A stretch of DNA of 64,000 bases from Piliocolobus tephrosceles (GCF_002776525.5 NC_045439.1:120805300-120869299); one strand, 5' to 3'. Positions 11,130 to 23,164 are shown, counted from the first letter of the stretch. Translations and numbers: made by a program. The notes: generated by a model not told the origin, from the letters alone.

Positions 11130-11935
11130 AATGATTGGAAAAATGCTAACAATTCATATCACAGCCAAGGATGAAATATTCATTATATTTAAAGAGATTC
11201 TAGAAATCAATAAGAACCAGCAACCCAATAGAAATATGGGCAGAAGTCATGAACAGTTAGTTTTAAAAATAATATAAACATATATATATATAAAATGTTT
11301 CTAACCTCATTCATAATAAAAGAATGAAAATTAAAACTGTCCTGGCATACATTTTTATGTGTTGATTTTGCAAAACCAACATTTTGACAAGTTACTCCAT
11401 TGGCAAGGCTGTAAACAAAGGGCACTTTCTTGCATTGCTGGTGGGAGTGCCCTGCAGAGGGCAATTTTTTTGACATATTTCACAAAATGACAAATGCATT
11501 TAGCATTTGACCCAGTGGAAGGCAATTTTTTAGGCATATTTAACAGAGTGACAAATAAATTTAGCATTTGATATGGCAATCCTAATTCTGGAAATTTATC
11601 CTACAGATAAAACAGCACACATGACAATGTCTATACAAGCCTATTCATTGTAATATTGGTTGTAATCACAAATGTATGGAAATAGCCCAACTGTTCGTTA
11701 GTACAGCGCTAGTTAAATTAACCCCTGGATAGACACATAAACAAATATAAGCTACTCATTATATCCAGAGTGTGTGGAGCTAGAAAATGAGATAGAAGGG
11801 GAAAAGGTGAGATTAATGGTTCTCAGTGCATCTCTTATTATATTGTTTTAATAATTTTTATTGTGGACTAGATTTCTGTTTTTGTTTCTGAGTTTTGAGA
11901 TTTTTGCATTTTTCCATAACATTAAATTTTGAAGA
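11130..11935 (+). mobile_element. Old L1 (L1M/HAL1-type) 3' fragment
   Basis: Sense ancient L1: 'gaaatcaataagaaccagca', 'acccaatagaaatatgggca', 'cattgctggtgggagtg', 'gaaatttatcctacagataa', then a 3' UTR with 'tttttgcatttttccataac'. Many stops. Contains a 61-bp tandem duplication at 11,460-11,571 that is absent from the consensus. Confidence 0.7.
11460..11571 (+). repeat. 61-bp tandem duplication inside the old L1
   Basis: Two units offset by 61 bp (starting GGCAATTTTTT at 11,460 and 11,521, each ending near TTTAGCATTTGA), differing at roughly seven of about 51 aligned positions. The consensus L1 has this segment once. Confidence 0.75.
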
Positions 11936-14335
11936 GTTTGGACCATTTTTTTAAACTATGAAAGTATATGACTTTTAAAAACTAAAATTGTAAATTAAAA
12001 ATAAAGCATATAACATGAAATATCTAAAGATTAGAATAATTCTTTCTTGTTAAAAAAAGAAATAGCTAAAGACCAATTCAAAAGCATAAAATGTATTAAT
12101 CTAGTGAATTTCAGATATATTTAAAAATTAAAAGATTCAGAAAACAAAATCCCATTGTATAGAGAGAGTGAAAGAAAGACAGGTTTTTAAAAACCTGTCT
12201 CTTTGGAAACTGAATAAAATTTTGGATAGTTAGTACAACACTACTGGTTAAAAAGGCAGCAGATTGACAGGGAAATTGGAATTTTTAGCAAAGACACAGT
12301 CTGTGGACTGAAATTGGCACTTATTTCTCCCTGTGGTCACCAACATTCTCACTTCAGGCCTCTCTAACAGGTTTTTATCATGGCTATTGCAGAGGCTGCA
12401 TGGAACTGAGATACAAAACCTATCCCATCCCTTACAGCAACTCCCTCCTGGTTTTATTCACTCTCATGCCTTCAGGAATGATTCTTCTCCTTTACTCTGA
12501 TAACTAGACATGAGAGACTCATCCCTTCTAGTGTAGATTTGCAAACTCCAAGTGTCCTCCTTCCATGTTGAAAAGAGTGCTGGGCTGGGCCTTAATACTT
12601 TCAGACTAAAAAATGGAACCTTCCCCCTGTGAACTCTACCCTAAGAATGCAACAGGAAAGACAATTAGTATGAACATAAATGCTTTATACACTTAGAAAG
12701 GAGAGATTCTGGAATATGAGCCTCATTAGATTCTCACTATTTACAGATGAAGCAGTTTGAATTACCTTGTAGTTTTAGTTTTGAAGGGTTTTTTTTTTTT
12801 TTTTCAGATTTTTGTTTCTTCCATTATTCTACATGCAATGGCTCTGTCGTTTTAAGTGCCTAAATTTATAACAAGCATTTAATTATTTTGACAGTGTATA
12901 GCAAAATGTGCATCTCACATAAGGAAGATGCTTTGGTTTTACAAAACCTTTTCAGAACTGTCCAACAGAAAAATCTTAAATCTGAAAGTCTAGTTGGTAA
13001 ATAATGCCAAGGCTGTTAGAAAATAAAAAGGATATGTAGAATTCAGTCATTCTTTTATAGTTCCCATTAACAGTCAATGCGGTAACAAAATATAATGCTG
13101 TAAATCCTTCTGAGTTAAGCGAATAAAAAGGCCATAATAAAGGTCAATTTTACTGCCATCAATTTGCAGTGATGGGACATTTGGTTGCCAAAGGAAGCAA
13201 CAAATACAACCCAGAATTATAGTATCTCTGAAAAAAAGAAAAAAAAAAGTGCTACTATGGCAAGAAGTGCTTTGAGAAGATTTACACTGAAACCCACACT
13301 CAGCTCTGCTCCCAAATAATAGTGTGGATTATTTCAAATTGTTCTAACCCTGTGCAGGGCAGTGCAAAAGATAAACGCATTGTCGTACTGCAATGAAACA
13401 GATTCACTATATAAGAGATGGAGGAGGTATAATGGGTATTTGAAATATATGCAAAAGTAAAAAGGAGAAATGGTAGTTTTGTGAGCAATTAATGCTATCC
13501 ATAATTACAATGTGCAAACAAAAAAACCACTAGGGGACAATTGCACAATAATGAGGTTTGAAGGTATTAATTCTTCTCTGAAATGGCGAGAATACAATTT
13601 TTATCAAAGCAACAACAGTAAAACAATAGCACAAAATAGAAAGATGAAGATTGCTACTATTTATTCTAGGATTTTTACATTGGAAAATTGAAAATTAAAA
13701 CATCAAAGAAGTGTTAAATACTTGCGTGATGCCATGACCTCATCTGCCTCTCTTGTTTGCCCTCTCATGTTTCATCTCTCAGTTTAAACTGCGCTCATAG
13801 ACTGAATATACTTATATTCTACTGTAATTTATATTTACATGCAGACCCATTTGTAAACTAGAGAAAATTCAAAGTGAATATTTATTTGCACAACTAGCTT
13901 CTAGGCCAGTAGTGACAGTCACCATACCTAAATACTAGCCCATCAAGAAAAGAAAAATGCTACATGGAATTAAAAATGACAACCAAGTAAGAACATTGAG
14001 GGACTTTCTGTCAAAAAGGACAGGTGATGCTATTAAATGACCTGCTTTTCTATTTATAATTAATTTTTTCCTAGCATATAAAATGCACACTTAACAAACA
14101 TGTTTGGAAAATAAGGAAATCATTTTGATATTACCAAGAAATAAAGACTGCAATATTTTAGTGTAATTATAGCTCTCTGTAATCCCTTTCTGTGCACATA
14201 TACACATAAAAAACATATTTGGGATCATATTCCAAATATTGTTTTATAACCTGTAGTCATTACTTAATATTAGAAATATTTCTCACACAATCTCTAATAG
14301 CTGCAAAGTTTTCTGTTAAATAGTCAAACCATAAT
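11936..14335. other. Unique, repeat-poor sequence
   Basis: No gene, RNA or recognisable transposon in 2.4 kb apart from homopolymer runs (T run 12,789-12,804; A-rich 13,231-13,247) and a perfect 24-bp palindrome at 12,177-12,200. Candidate for conserved non-coding sequence, but conservation cannot be seen from one genome. Confidence 0.35.
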
Positions 14336-14337
14336 TT

Positions 14338-14690
14338 ATGTTTGCTCATTTAACAAATATGTACTGAGCATTTACCATGTGACACATGTTGTAGGTGCTA
14401 ATGTGGCAAAGTTGAATAAGAAATCTTTTCTGACCTCAGGGAGTAAAGTGATCGCTATGATCCTTAATAATTTGAACTGCATTATATGTAATTGATTGCC
14501 AATCTCAGAGGAGAGTGACTATCATTTTCGAGAGTTCAGGAAAGGCTTCAGAGAGGAAGCAGCAATTGATATGGATTTTGTAGGTGAATAAAAGTTAAAA
14601 GAGCAATTGAGTGGGATGAGAATTTTAGACAGAGAGAGGAACATATATAAAGTTACAGAGATAGGAACTGAATTATGAGGTTGCCACACA
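14338..14690 (-). mobile_element. L2 LINE 3' end fragment
   Basis: Antisense L2: 'catttaacaaatatgtactg', 'agcatttaccatgtgacaca', 'gttcaggaaaggcttcagag', 'gttacagagatagg'. Diverged but in the right order. Confidence 0.6.
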
Positions 14691-15269
14691 AGGAAAATTA
14701 AGTCCTGCTCAACTTTTAGCAATTGTTAATTGTAATATTTGCAGATGCCTGTAAAAGTGATTTGACTGGGTTTTATCTAATCAGTGGAGCTCTCCCTTTC
14801 TTCCTCACATCTAACTTTAAAAATCATGGTTTTATTTATGCTTCTGGTTCCTCCAGTAGCTTCTGGTTCATCCCAAGTATGGTCAAACCATCTGTTTGAT
14901 GTCAAAAAGAAGAAAAAAATTTATAGAGACAGGTGGACTCTGAACAATACTTTAAATATTTCATATCAATTGGGAAGGCAGATGTAATTTAGCAAACTGG
15001 ATTTTATTCTAAAATATGTTGATTGTAATTATTACAAAGAGGGAAAGACAAACACTAAAAACATAACATTTGGTAGAAATGAAACAGATCCCAAATACCC
15101 AGTATGTTCAAAGTTATCCAAAGAGCATTGTTGACTCTTGAAATCCACACTATAGCACAACAGATAATAATGATGCTACCAAAAGGGCTCTTTGGGATTA
15201 TGTGCAAAAAACTCTTTTGGGACTCTTGAATCTGTACATCAAATTTGTATATAATATTTCTGTTCTCCA
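14691..15269. other. Unassigned sequence
   Basis: No gene or repeat recognised; short open frames only. Confidence 0.4.
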
Positions 15270-15910
15270 TGTCTCTTTGGAGTTATTTGGATTTATCCTT
15301 TGATTACCTACTCCAAAGTTCACCTAACTTTGGTGTGATTACCAACAGTCAGTAATTTCAGTCTATTTCGAGATGTGACACTTCGACTTCTAGGGTTTCC
15401 TCTAAGTCACAGCAATACTGTTTGGTTCCCTGTAGAGTTGATGACCTGCTTGCTCTTCTGTAAACATTTGGTCCTTTAACTGAATGCCTCTGAAAACTTT
15501 TGACAATATGTTTATTATAAAGCAGGCCCCTAGGCCAGAGCAGAGCATTTTCAACAATGACATGATGAACAAGAGTTTCATCAAGCAAGGAGTGCACATG
15601 GAATTCCCACAAAAGGCACATGATGGTGCCAAAAGTATACTACTCACACTATGGTCTGAGATCCACACGGATCCATCTCTAGGTGTTAAAGGAAATTGTA
15701 CTTGCAACATTCTACTAGATAAAGAGCCATGCAAGTGCTTCCCATACTCTTTGCCATGAAGTGTCGTGTACCACTCCCAATGACAAAAAACTCTATCCCT
15801 TGTATCTGAGGGAATGTGCCCTTAATGCAAAGCCGAGAGATTGCAATAACGGAACAACAAGCTAGACAGATGATGCTCTCATCTGATAAGAGGCATCCAC
15901 TACTGCATTT
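15270..15910. other. Unassigned block with overlapping opposite-strand frames
   Basis: GC content is slightly above its neighbours. A 110-codon frame on the minus strand (15,402-15,734) overlaps a 91-codon frame on the plus strand (15,484-15,759). Neither shows a motif I can assign. It may be part of an old DNA transposon or LTR, or a retrocopy remnant; unresolved. Confidence 0.25.
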
Positions 15911-16554
15911 GTCAATTTAACACAAATCATGTTAAGCTTTCAGTGCCTGATAAGGGAATTACATTTTACTTGGTTATTTCCATAGAAACTAAAGAGTTTG
16001 CAGAGATATTCCACATTTGATTTCATAATCACATCTTCCTAAATATTACTTTCAAAAAACAGCATTGGTTTTCAAGGACTGGGAACTGGAAGCAGAAAGA
16101 GTCTGATGGAAATAAATGAGTTATTTCAAATTGCTACAGTCTATTAATCAGCCAATACTTCAAAAATTAAATCAATATGTTTATTATAATCCAGGTTCAA
16201 AAAGAAATGTGTCGATATGTATGTATACATAAACTGCCTCCAGATTCCCGCATGTGGTAAACATGCCTAAATATTTTTCAAGCTATAAAAGGAAACTGAA
16301 ATAAATACCAGCTGTGCAGGTTTATCTAGGAACGGAAAATAAATATGGAAAGAAGAAAAAGAATTCACTGCTACATCATTAATATAAAATGAATTGAAAA
16401 GATTGTAAAGTGGGGACCATGGGTTGTGGTGTTAAGAGTGTATGGAAATAAAAAACTCCTTGGCTCCATATTAGAATCTTGTACTCTTCATTGTACAGAT
16501 AGTTGACAGTAGAGTCACATAGGGTACATAGGGTCTGTATCAGTGAAAAGGTCA
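15911..16554. other. Unassigned AT-rich sequence
   Basis: No gene or named repeat recognised. Confidence 0.4.
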
Positions 16555-16830
16555 CTTCTCCCTCTCCTCTTTACCCCCCTACTCCCGCCCCAGCCCCTGC
16601 CCTAGCTACTCCCTCTCCTTTTCCTCCTGCTGTGTTTTTTCTTTTGTCTCTGTGTCTGTATTAATCTCTCTTTGTCTTGCTTGAGAGTCTCTGTGTCTCT
16701 CTTGTGTCTCTTTCTATGCTTTTCTCTCTGTGTGTGCATCTGTGTTTGTCTATCTGTCCCTTGCTCTTTCTCTCTTTCTTTCTGTCTAAACAAGGTTCTA
16801 TTTTTCCCCCTCTTCTCTGTCTCTATCCCA
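16555..16830 (+). repeat. Pyrimidine-rich (CT)n-like low-complexity tract
   Basis: Long stretch dominated by C and T with imperfect TCTCTGTGTC-type units and TG steps. Open frames on both strands here (87, 81 and 67 codons) are by-products of composition, not genes. Confidence 0.8.
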
Positions 16831-17199
16831 GACTGGCTTTTCTGCTTCCAAATGCACAAAAGCAAACAAGGAAGCCCTAGGCCTTGTATATATCACTTCC
16901 CAGACAACAAAGGCTAATTAAATTGAACCCAGATTTCGGGTAACCAAGAGAAACAACCTAATGGCACCAGGTTGAGTTCGGCACATATATTTAGTTCAAA
17001 CAACTGAGGTTATGGAAGGGTACATAGAGTCTCCTAGTACAAGCACGGTCTTAGGGCCACGTGGTAAGTGCAGAGGCAGCTCTCCGATAAAGGGGACTGG
17101 GTACGGAAATGTCCTTCAGGGAAATATCCTGGCACATCATTCATGAGGACTTTCCCAATGAAGCCAGCTCAAAAAGATGTTCCACCTAGCATTTAAGTA
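16831..17199. other. Unassigned sequence
   Basis: No gene or named repeat recognised. Confidence 0.4.
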
Positions 17200-17370
17200 C
17201 ATGCCACTTACTTTGACACTTAATAGTTGTGTGACCTTGAGAAAGTGATTTTTCTCTCTAATCTTTAGTAATAAGAACTACCTCACTGAAATGAAGATTG
17301 AATATGTGACTATAAGGTGACAGTACTTATGACTGAGCTTATTACAGGGTCAGTGCCCAATAAAGGCATT
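17200..17370 (+). mobile_element. MIR SINE (diverged)
   Basis: Sense MIR-like: 'gacacttaatagttgtgtga', 'ccttgagaaagtgatttttc', 'aactacctcactgaaatg'. Confidence 0.55.
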
Positions 17371-17444
17371 ACTGTACCTAAATGGTGCCCCTTTGGGGGT
17401 TCTATCTTGTCTCTTAAAAGACTTTACACTAGCTGAGTGGTCCC

Positions 17445-17525
17445 CGCAGTAGCTAGCCAAGTGCCAGACACAGAGCAAGTACTCAAAAAAATTTCTGTTG
17501 GTTAATCAACTAAGTAAATACTCTT
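17445..17525 (+). mobile_element. L2 LINE tail remnant
   Basis: 'gccaagtgccagacacagag', 'caagtactcaaaaaaatttc' fits a sense L2 3' terminus (consensus CAGTGCCTGGCACATAGTAG). Confidence 0.45.
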
Positions 17526-17859
17526 AAGGACCTGAAAACTAAAACCAAATGAATGTGTTACCTTTCTTATTCCAAGATGTAGAAGGGATTTTGATAGACA
17601 AAGGAAACTATGATCAGATATATAAAGGGTAAGTAAAGGTATATGGTCTCAAAAATATGAAGCGTGGTTTGGAATTTTTCTTTTGTTCTTAGGATGACAG
17701 ATTTTAGGATGAATGTAGAGAAATAAATGCTGAAACAGACAGTATTGTTCACATCCATAATAATGCCATATGTATTTGACCCTGTGTTGACTGTAGTAGT
17801 CTTAAGACTTCTGCAACATGACTCCCAATCACAGAAACAAGATATAAATATCATAACAG

Positions 17860-17990
17860 CAGAGCTCTTCTCTGTTTTGTGCCCTGCCATATCTCTGGCA
17901 TTGATCACAATGCCTTAACATAACAGATGCTCAGTATATGCTTCTAAAATGAGTGGATTAATGAAATGAATGAACAAATTGTAACTTCAT
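17860..17990 (+). mobile_element. L2 LINE tail remnant
   Basis: Sense L2-like tail with 'tatctctggcattgatcac', 'acagatgctcagtatatgct' and terminal ATGAAATGAATGA. Confidence 0.45.
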
Positions 17991-17994
17991 CCTC

Positions 17995-18170
17995 ATTAGG
18001 GACAGCTTCATGGGCATATGACCCATGCAGTTGCATAGGGCTCCACACTTAGAAGGACTCTATGCTTGGATTAATGCTTTGTGGTCATCATCTTGACATT
18101 CTTAATCATTTTTGAGCAAGGGGCTCCACATTTTCATGTTGCTGTGGGTCCAGCAGTTATTTAAGCAGTC
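17995..18170 (+). mobile_element. Ancient interspersed repeat, family not named
   Basis: Blocks such as 'taatgctttgtggtcatcat', 'cttgacattcttaatcattt' and 'gagcaaggggctccacattt' belong to a common old mammalian repeat that I recognise but cannot name with certainty. Confidence 0.4.
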
Positions 18171-18516
18171 GTGCTATCCAGGATATGTTACTAATACTGG
18201 TGAACTGGAGAATGCAGTTTCTCACACTGTCCAACTGTAAACCCAAGGAAATGGCCTGATAAATGGGGATGCTTATACTGAAACAGCTGTGAGGCCCCCA
18301 TAGAGACACAGTCTCACTAAGTCATAAATATTCCAGTCCTGCCACCCAATGCCTTTTGAAGTTCCCTAGAAGCGTCTGCTTCACTATCCCATCTGGTCCT
18401 GGCTTTGACTCTCAAGGAAGTTATCAACATTTTGGATGAATGCCTTCTCAGCTTCAGCTACACTGCTTCTGATTTGCTTACTCAATTGCAGAGCCCACTT
18501 ATGTCTCTTAACAACC

Positions 18517-18927
18517 TTATATGGTTTGGATCTGTGTCCCCATCTAAATCTCATGATGAAATGCAATCTCCAGTGCTGGAGGTGGGGCCTGGTGGGAGGT
18601 GATTGGATCATGGGGGTGGTTTCTAATGGTTTAATACCATCCCTCTAGTGCTGTTTTCATGATAGAGTTCTCAGGAGGCCTGGTTGTTTGAAAGTGTGTA
18701 GCCGCCCCCCCACCCCCGACCTTTCTTCTGCTGTGGCCAGGTAAGACATGCCTGCTTCCCTTTCACCTTCTGCCATGATTGAAAATTTTCCTGAACCCTT
18801 CCCTGAAGCTGAGCAGATGCCAGCATCATGCTTCCTGTACAGCCTGCAGAACGATGAGCCAATTAATCCTCCTTTCTTTATAAATTACACAGTTATTTCT
18901 TTAGCAGTGTGAAAATGGACTAATACA
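18517..18927 (+). mobile_element. MaLR LTR (MST/MLT1A0-type)
   Basis: Sense LTR beginning ATGGTTTGGATCTGTGTCC, with 'ggaggtggggcctggtggga', 'ggtgattggatcatgggggt', 'cctgtacagcctgcagaacg' and ending ATGGACTAATACA. Contains a C-rich run near 18,704-18,718. Confidence 0.8.
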
Positions 18928-19157
18928 CCGTCACTCCTCATACTGTAGCTTAATATTGTGGTTGCTTCATTAGCTGCTTTTTAATTAAGGTTTATGGATT
19001 TTGCTATCTATTTGTTTAGAGGTACAGTATAAATTTCAAATCAAAGCAAGCCAAATTACTTGTGATTTCAAGATATGTCATGTAACCAGCTCTGGCACAT
19101 ATTTTAGGGCTAAATGTTGGTTATTAACTCCCCAGTAGCATGAAGAGTTAACAGAAA

Positions 19158-20201
19158 TTTTTTTTTTTTTTTATTATACTTTAAGTTCTAGGGTACATGT
19201 GCATAACGTGCAGGTTTGTTACATATGTATACATGTGCCATGTTGATGTGCTGCACCCATCAACTCGTCAGCACCCATCAATTCATCATTTATATCAGGT
19301 ATAAGTCCCCAGTGCAATCCCTCCTCCCTCCCCCCTCCCCATGATAGGCCCCATTGTGTGATGTTCCCCTTCCCGAGTCCAAGTGAGCTCATTGTTCAGT
19401 TCCCACCTATGAGTGAGAACATGCGGTGTTTGGTTTTCTCTTCTTGTGATAGTTTGCTAAGAATGATGGTTTCCAGCTGCATCCATGTCCCTACAAAGGA
19501 CGCAAACTCATCCTTTTTTATGGCTGCATAGTATTCCGTGGTGTATATGTGCCACATTTTCTTAATCCAGTCTGTCACTGATGGACATTTGGGTTGATTC
19601 CAAGTCTTTGCTATTGTGAATAGTGCCGCAATAAACATACGTGTGCATGTGTCTTTGTAGTAGCATAATTTATAATCCTTTGGGTATATACCCAGTAGTG
19701 GGATGGCTGGGTCATATGGTACTTCTAGTTCTAGATCCTTGAGGAATTGCCATACTGTTTTCCATAATGGTTGAACTAGTTTACAATCCCACCAACAGTG
19801 TAAAAGTGTTCCTATTTCTCCACATCCTCTCCAACACCTGTTGTTTCCTGATTTTTTAATGATTGCCATTCTGACTGGTGTGAGATGGTATCTCATTGTG
19901 GTTTTGATTTGCATTTCTCTGATGGCGAGTGATGATGAGCATTTTTTCATGTGTCTGTTGGCTGACAAATGGGATCTAATTAAACTAAAGAGCTTCTGCA
20001 CAGCAAAAGAAACTACCATCAGAGTGAACAGGCAACCTAGAGAATGGGAGAAAATTTTTGCAATCTACTCATCTGACAAAGGGCTAATTTCCAGAATCTA
20101 CAAAGAACTCAAACAAATATACAAGAAAAAAACAAACAACCCCATCAAAAAGTGGGGAAAGGATATGAACAGACATTTCTCAAAAGAAGACATTCATACA
20201 G
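19158..20201 (-). mobile_element. L1 with inverted 5' segment (twin-priming product)
   Basis: Antisense L1: T-tail, 3' UTR, and the C-terminal part of ORF2 (normal stop at 19,396; intact C-terminal Cys/His-type motif WRGCGEIGTLLHCWW is readable on the minus strand). At about 19,963 the orientation flips and the next-upstream ORF2 segment runs on the plus strand to about 20,201. The two segments abut in the parent L1 with no apparent loss, the classic twin-priming outcome. The likely target duplication is short (ACAGAAA at 19,151 and 20,198), blurred by microhomology. The 3' UTR has the 'gtcagcacccatcaa' duplication shared with the copy at 58,666. Confidence 0.9.
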
Positions 20202-21384
20202 AAAAAATTTTAAAGTTAGTCTATACTTTATAGGATACCTCTACTTGACATGTTTTTCTTTTCAAATATCACTTTCATTATTTTTTATTCTAATAGAGTG
20301 GTGATCTTCAATTCAAGCACCCTGTCTCTGATTATAATATATGTTCTCACTTTCAATGAAAATTTGCTCTTGTCACATAGGAATCCACTGTTATTAGATT
20401 CTGTTGCAATAATTTATTAATATCAAGTCTATTAAATGATGACACATTGGGCATAGAAAAATATTCTATACTGAAAAAATCATTTTGCTTCAGAATTTTT
20501 AGTTCTTTTAAAGTTATTTGGAAGCATTAATAATTATTTCAGAAGATTTGTCACAGAAAAGAATAGGGCAAACACTTGAGACTAATAAAGACCATCAGTA
20601 TCTCTGTGTTAACAATTCTGAATTTACTTACTAGTTTCAATCTTTCTCTAGCCTATCACATTTTAAATGTCCCTATTAAAATTATACAAAGTCCTCAAGG
20701 TATTAAAAAATCAAGTTAATGACTGAGAATGGGATTTATCCCTACCCACTGAATCATGTAGAACAGATCTCCTTCAAATTCCCCTCAATTCTTAACTCTT
20801 CTAAGGCTCTTTTTGTCTTTGTTGGCCCAGTATAACATTTCTGGAGAAGACAAGAGAAAGTACAAATGTTTTTGGACACTCACTAACCATACATCTCCAT
20901 TCTGCTGCACTCTCCTGCCATGGCTTGCTCACCTCTCCTGCCCTTTGTTCTTATAATTCATCTGTCTGGTATGGAAAAAGCACAGCCTAACCTGAGCTTT
21001 GAGCTCCCTGCATAGAGAATGTTAAGTTCAATTTTCTAAAACACTACTAAACTAAAAATAACTTCAGTTTACAAATAGAAGAACAGTGCTGAATTGGGAA
21101 GAAATATTGTGCATATATGTCAGTGAGTCAGCATTGGATATCTCTCTTCAGTTAAAAACAAATTTAATACTACAGTCACTAATAGCTCCAAAACATATGA
21201 GTAAGCCATTGTTACACCAAATGTTGGCATTACTTATTATTGGTAACTGTTTGAGGACATACAAAACACTTGTTACTACTATCAAATAATTTTGAAGACA
21301 GAAACACTAGGCAAGCTTGTGCCAGTGCTGAGAATACACTGTGGTATAAAATCAGGATGATGCTGTATATTAATTCTCCCATCC
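20202..21384. other. Unassigned AT-rich sequence
   Basis: No coding or repeat signal recognised. Confidence 0.4.
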
Positions 21385-21530
21385 AATGCAGTGTGGCTTC
21401 CATTGCCTAGAGGACAAAGTCCAGATCCTTCACCTGGTATCAAACTACATAACCTGCCTAATTTTCTGATACATACTGAAGGTGCCAGTTATTAAGCCTT
21501 TAACTCTCCATTCCAAACCCACCCTTCTAC
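21385..21530 (+). mobile_element. L2 LINE fragment
   Basis: Sense L2: 'gaggacaaagtccagatcct', 'tcacctggtatcaaactaca', matching the ORF2-end motif AAAGTCCAAACTCCTTAGC of L2. Confidence 0.55.
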
Positions 21531-21679
21531 ATACTCAGCTTTGTGATGCTGAGGCTGGGATTCTGCAAATAGCATTTCTGTATTACCAGCATTTCCCTGT
21601 TAAGTTCAGCCAATAGGAGACAACAGATGGGGACTTCAAAACTAGAGAAGGAAGAAAGGAATTACTTTCTCCTTTTTGT

Positions 21680-21716
21680 TTCCTGTATGCTTCCTGTTTA
21701 CTTCCTATTTGCTTCC
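21680..21716 (-). repeat. Four TTCCT motifs at exact 11-bp spacing
   Basis: TTCC begins at 21,680, 21,691, 21,702 and 21,713; units read TTCCTGTATGC, TTCCTGTTTAC, TTCCTATTTGC, TTCCTGTCC. On the minus strand each gives a CAGGAA or TAGGAA core like ETS-family sites. Function is only inferred. Confidence 0.7.
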
Positions 21717-22149
21717 TGTCCTTAAAAGCATCACCCTAGCAATGCTTCTTTGCCCCAGAAATGGCAATTTGTTTTCATAAAATTAGCTGAGTTTTGATTG
21801 CAATTTTTCCACCACTTACAGAACCAGCCTCACAGTGGGTCTCTCAGAGATACCAGCATCAATGACCTTGCTCATCCCCTCCTCAGATATCTGAGTCTCA
21901 GCCCCACAGGCGTCTTCTCCAGACTTCTAAGTTTTAATAATTCTAGTCTCTTTCAATTTTTTATCTAATCCTAATTCCTACAATTACTGTCTCTGTAATA
22001 TGTTATTGCTCTTTTTTTTTCTCTTTTTTGGGAGAGAAACATAACAACTTTATGCCTAGTTAAAAATCTTTAAAGTTCAGACAGATACACTGAAGGAGTA
22101 GCCATGTTTAATCTGCTCTACACTTGATGTTTTTGTACACTCTCCTGGA

Positions 22150-22475
22150 ATACTGTCACTGTTCTTTGGAGACATGCTTAAATATTCTCCAATACCCATC
22201 TCAAATATTATCTCTTCTGTAATGCTTTTCTTGACCTCCTTAATCGGAATCACTCCCTTATGATTAGTACATTTTCAGTTGGTACATCCTGCTCTATGTC
22301 ACTTAATATTTTAATTATTTATTTACATATTATTATGTTCTCCTAGACTATCAGCTCCACAGAAGCATGACCTATGCCTTATTCACTTCTGTATCCATTG
22401 TATCTAGCACATTCTGTAGCACATAATAAGATTATCATAAATGCTCATTTATTTGTTTTGTGCTAATGAACTACA
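22150..22475 (+). mobile_element. L2 LINE 3' end
   Basis: Sense L2: 'ctgtaatgcttttcttgacc', 'ctagactatcagctccacag', 'ttcacttctgtatccattgt', 'atctagcacattctgtagca'. Good ordered match to the L2 3' end. Confidence 0.7.
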
Positions 22476-22683
22476 AGATTCTTGTACAGATTTAGAGATG
22501 GCCTTTAGTTCCAGTGTATCAGCCTTTTGCTCATGTTGTGTGATGTAGTGAAAGGTAGTTAGAAAGATGCCAACTCAAGGGGAATCCCCCTGCTAGCCAG
22601 CCAACTTAATCTCAAATTCCATTTCTAGAAAGTACATGCAACAGTACCTGATATATAATAAGCAGGAAATAAAAGTTAGCTAT

Positions 22684-23018
22684 GTTTTTTTTTGTTGTTT
22701 TTTTTTTGTTGTTTTTGTTTTTTTTTTTTTTTTTTTTTTTTGAGACGGAGTCTCACTGTGTTGCCAAGCTGGAGTACAGTGGCACAATCTCAGCTCACTG
22801 TAACCTCCACCTCCCGGGTTCAAGCGATTCTCCTGCCTCAGCCTCCCGAGTAGCTGGGACTATAGGTGCACACCAGCACACTTGGCTAATTTTTGTTTTT
22901 TTTAGTAGAGATGGGATTTCACTATGTTGGCCAGGATAGTCTCAATCTCTTGACATCATTAACCGCCTGCCTCAGCCTTCCAAAGTACTGGGATTACAGG
23001 CGAGTCACCGTGCCCAGC
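22684..23018 (-). mobile_element. Alu (AluS-type), antisense
   Basis: Interrupted T-rich tail from about 22,684, then a complete dimer in reverse (GAGACGGAGTCTCACTGTG ... CACCGTGCCCAGCC). Several CpG sites are decayed, consistent with an S subfamily. The 85-codon frame at 22,682 is an Alu shadow. Confidence 0.9.
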
Positions 23019-23164
23019 CAGTTATGACTTTTTTAAAATTTCTATTGCTCAGTAACTAAAAATGGCTCTCTATTTACCCCTGACTGAAACATAAAGTCCT
23101 CAATGGGATAGTCAAGATTCTGAAAAATATAGCCCAAATTATTTTCTCTCCCACTGATTCATAT

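Noticed and set aside
16602..16917. Arg/Lys/Gln-rich or Ser/Cys/Leu-rich frames on both strands
   Set aside because: Produced by a pyrimidine-rich low-complexity tract.
19396..20019. 207-codon minus-strand frame
   Set aside because: It is the C-terminal part of L1 ORF2 that continues past the inversion junction, not an independent gene.
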